Shown here: positions 63,732 through 64,000 of the stretch, piece by piece
Layout: each line of letters starts with the position of its first letter
How positions within the stretch are numbered: the stretch's first letter is position 1
Source: Rhodopirellula baltica SH 1
GTDB taxonomy: Bacteria; Planctomycetota; Planctomycetia; Pirellulales; Pirellulaceae
Assembly: GCF_000196115.1 (NCBI RefSeq)
Contig: NC_005027.1
Span: forward strand, 4,898,001 to 4,962,000
Reading direction: 5' to 3'
DNA length: 64,000 nucleotides
Notes under the pieces: generated by a model
The model's database searches: none
What the model saw: only the letters and a program-made list of their open reading frames with translations
What the model was told of the DNA's origin: nothing
Made by a program: the position numbers and the translations under genes

Positions 63732-64000
63732 CTACCGGATCATTTGACGGGCCAGCCAACCTCGCTTCAATTCCTTTGGAACGCTCAGCTCCTCTGTCCC
63801 CCTCGCGACCAATGATTCCAACACTGAGTTGGCTGCCAATTGCCCACTGATCGCCGCTCCTTCCATCGTCGCCGGCCATCCCGTCGCAACTGCATCTCCC
63901 GCCAAATGAAGCCCCGGACAAGACGTCTTCGATGCGGGCCGCCGCACCTGAGTCTCTGGACTAACGGAAAAAACGGCATGCGGATCGGTCACAACACGGC
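63732..64000 (-). CDS. C-terminal end of an HpnE-like FAD-dependent amine oxidase (hydroxysqualene dehydroxylase type)
   Basis: The minus-strand frame is open to the window edge, so only the last ~89 residues are visible. The pattern RRPASKTSCPGLHLAGDAVATGWPATMEGA followed by AISGQLAANSVL is the C-terminal FAD-binding motif of amine oxidase/phytoene desaturase-like proteins, with 'GWPATMEGA' pointing to HpnE, which acts in squalene/hopanoid synthesis. It lies 87 bases upstream of the photolyase fusion on the same strand. A carotenoid desaturase is an alternative. The start is outside the window. Confidence 0.8.
   Translation of the reverse strand, partial: RVVTDPHAVFSVSPETQVRRPASKTSCPGLHLAGDAVATGWPATMEGAAISGQLAANSVLESLVARGTEELSVPKELKRGWLARQMIR

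Noticed and set aside
1-64000. CRISPR array, prophage, tRNA or rRNA genes
   Set aside because: No regular spacer-repeat pattern, phage structural genes, or RNA gene sequence was recognised on reading the window.

Overview
The window looks like chromosomal DNA of a marine planctomycete close to Rhodopirellula (inference from gene content, no search was run). The pointers are two DUF1559 pseudopilin-like proteins, a sulfatase, a tandem DUF1080 protein, large secreted proteins with Pro/Gln-rich linkers, an FG-GAP/ASPIC protein, redoxin-cytochrome c fusions, an ISAzo13-type insertion sequence and weak Shine-Dalgarno signals. No rRNA, tRNA, CRISPR array or prophage was seen.

Layout. 1-5.5 kb: end of an FG-GAP/ASPIC protein, a DUF1559 protein, a secreted zinc peptidase and a redoxin-cytochrome c-copper monooxygenase fusion. 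5.6-16.4 kb: nucleotide-sugar enzymes (UDP-glucuronate 4-epimerase-like, WecB), a lipoprotein, a second DUF1559 protein, a two-gene polysaccharide export unit (secreted helical protein plus Wza-like protein), diaminopimelate decarboxylase and a 2Fe-2S ferredoxin. 16.4-36 kb: mostly single genes, namely sulfatase, DUF1080 protein, NagD-like HAD phosphatase, a 2046-residue alpha-2-macroglobulin, a TauE/SafE permease, cysteine desulfurase, a degenerate EEP-fold membrane protein, SucB, an ankyrin lipoprotein, NnrE, an FmdB-type zinc ribbon and a thioredoxin-cytochrome c-PDZ protein.

36.7-47.1 kb is a surface-glycan island: a three-domain NTase/NDPK-like/kinase-like protein, three FkbM methyltransferases, two GT2 glycosyltransferases, a GT11 fucosyltransferase and a GT9 heptosyltransferase-like protein. 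An insertion sequence (38592-39979) sits exactly at the stop codon of the first gene. Its transposase is split into two frames joined by a complete -1 frameshift signal: a Shine-Dalgarno-like stimulator, an A AAA AAG slippery site and a strong stem-loop.

47.1-64 kb: a secreted Ig-like protein, mnmG with an overlapping RlmM-like methyltransferase, a secreted Gly-rich protein, an acid-activating enzyme paired with an unusual aldehyde dehydrogenase (a possible two-gene acyl reductase), the flagellar operon flbD-motA-motB-fliL-fliN-fliO (no fliM where it is usually found), a class II photolyase fused to a renalase-like flavoprotein, and the end of an HpnE-like amine oxidase. Dispersed palindromic repeats lie at 16455-16612, 19996-20354 and 45963-46036, each between genes.
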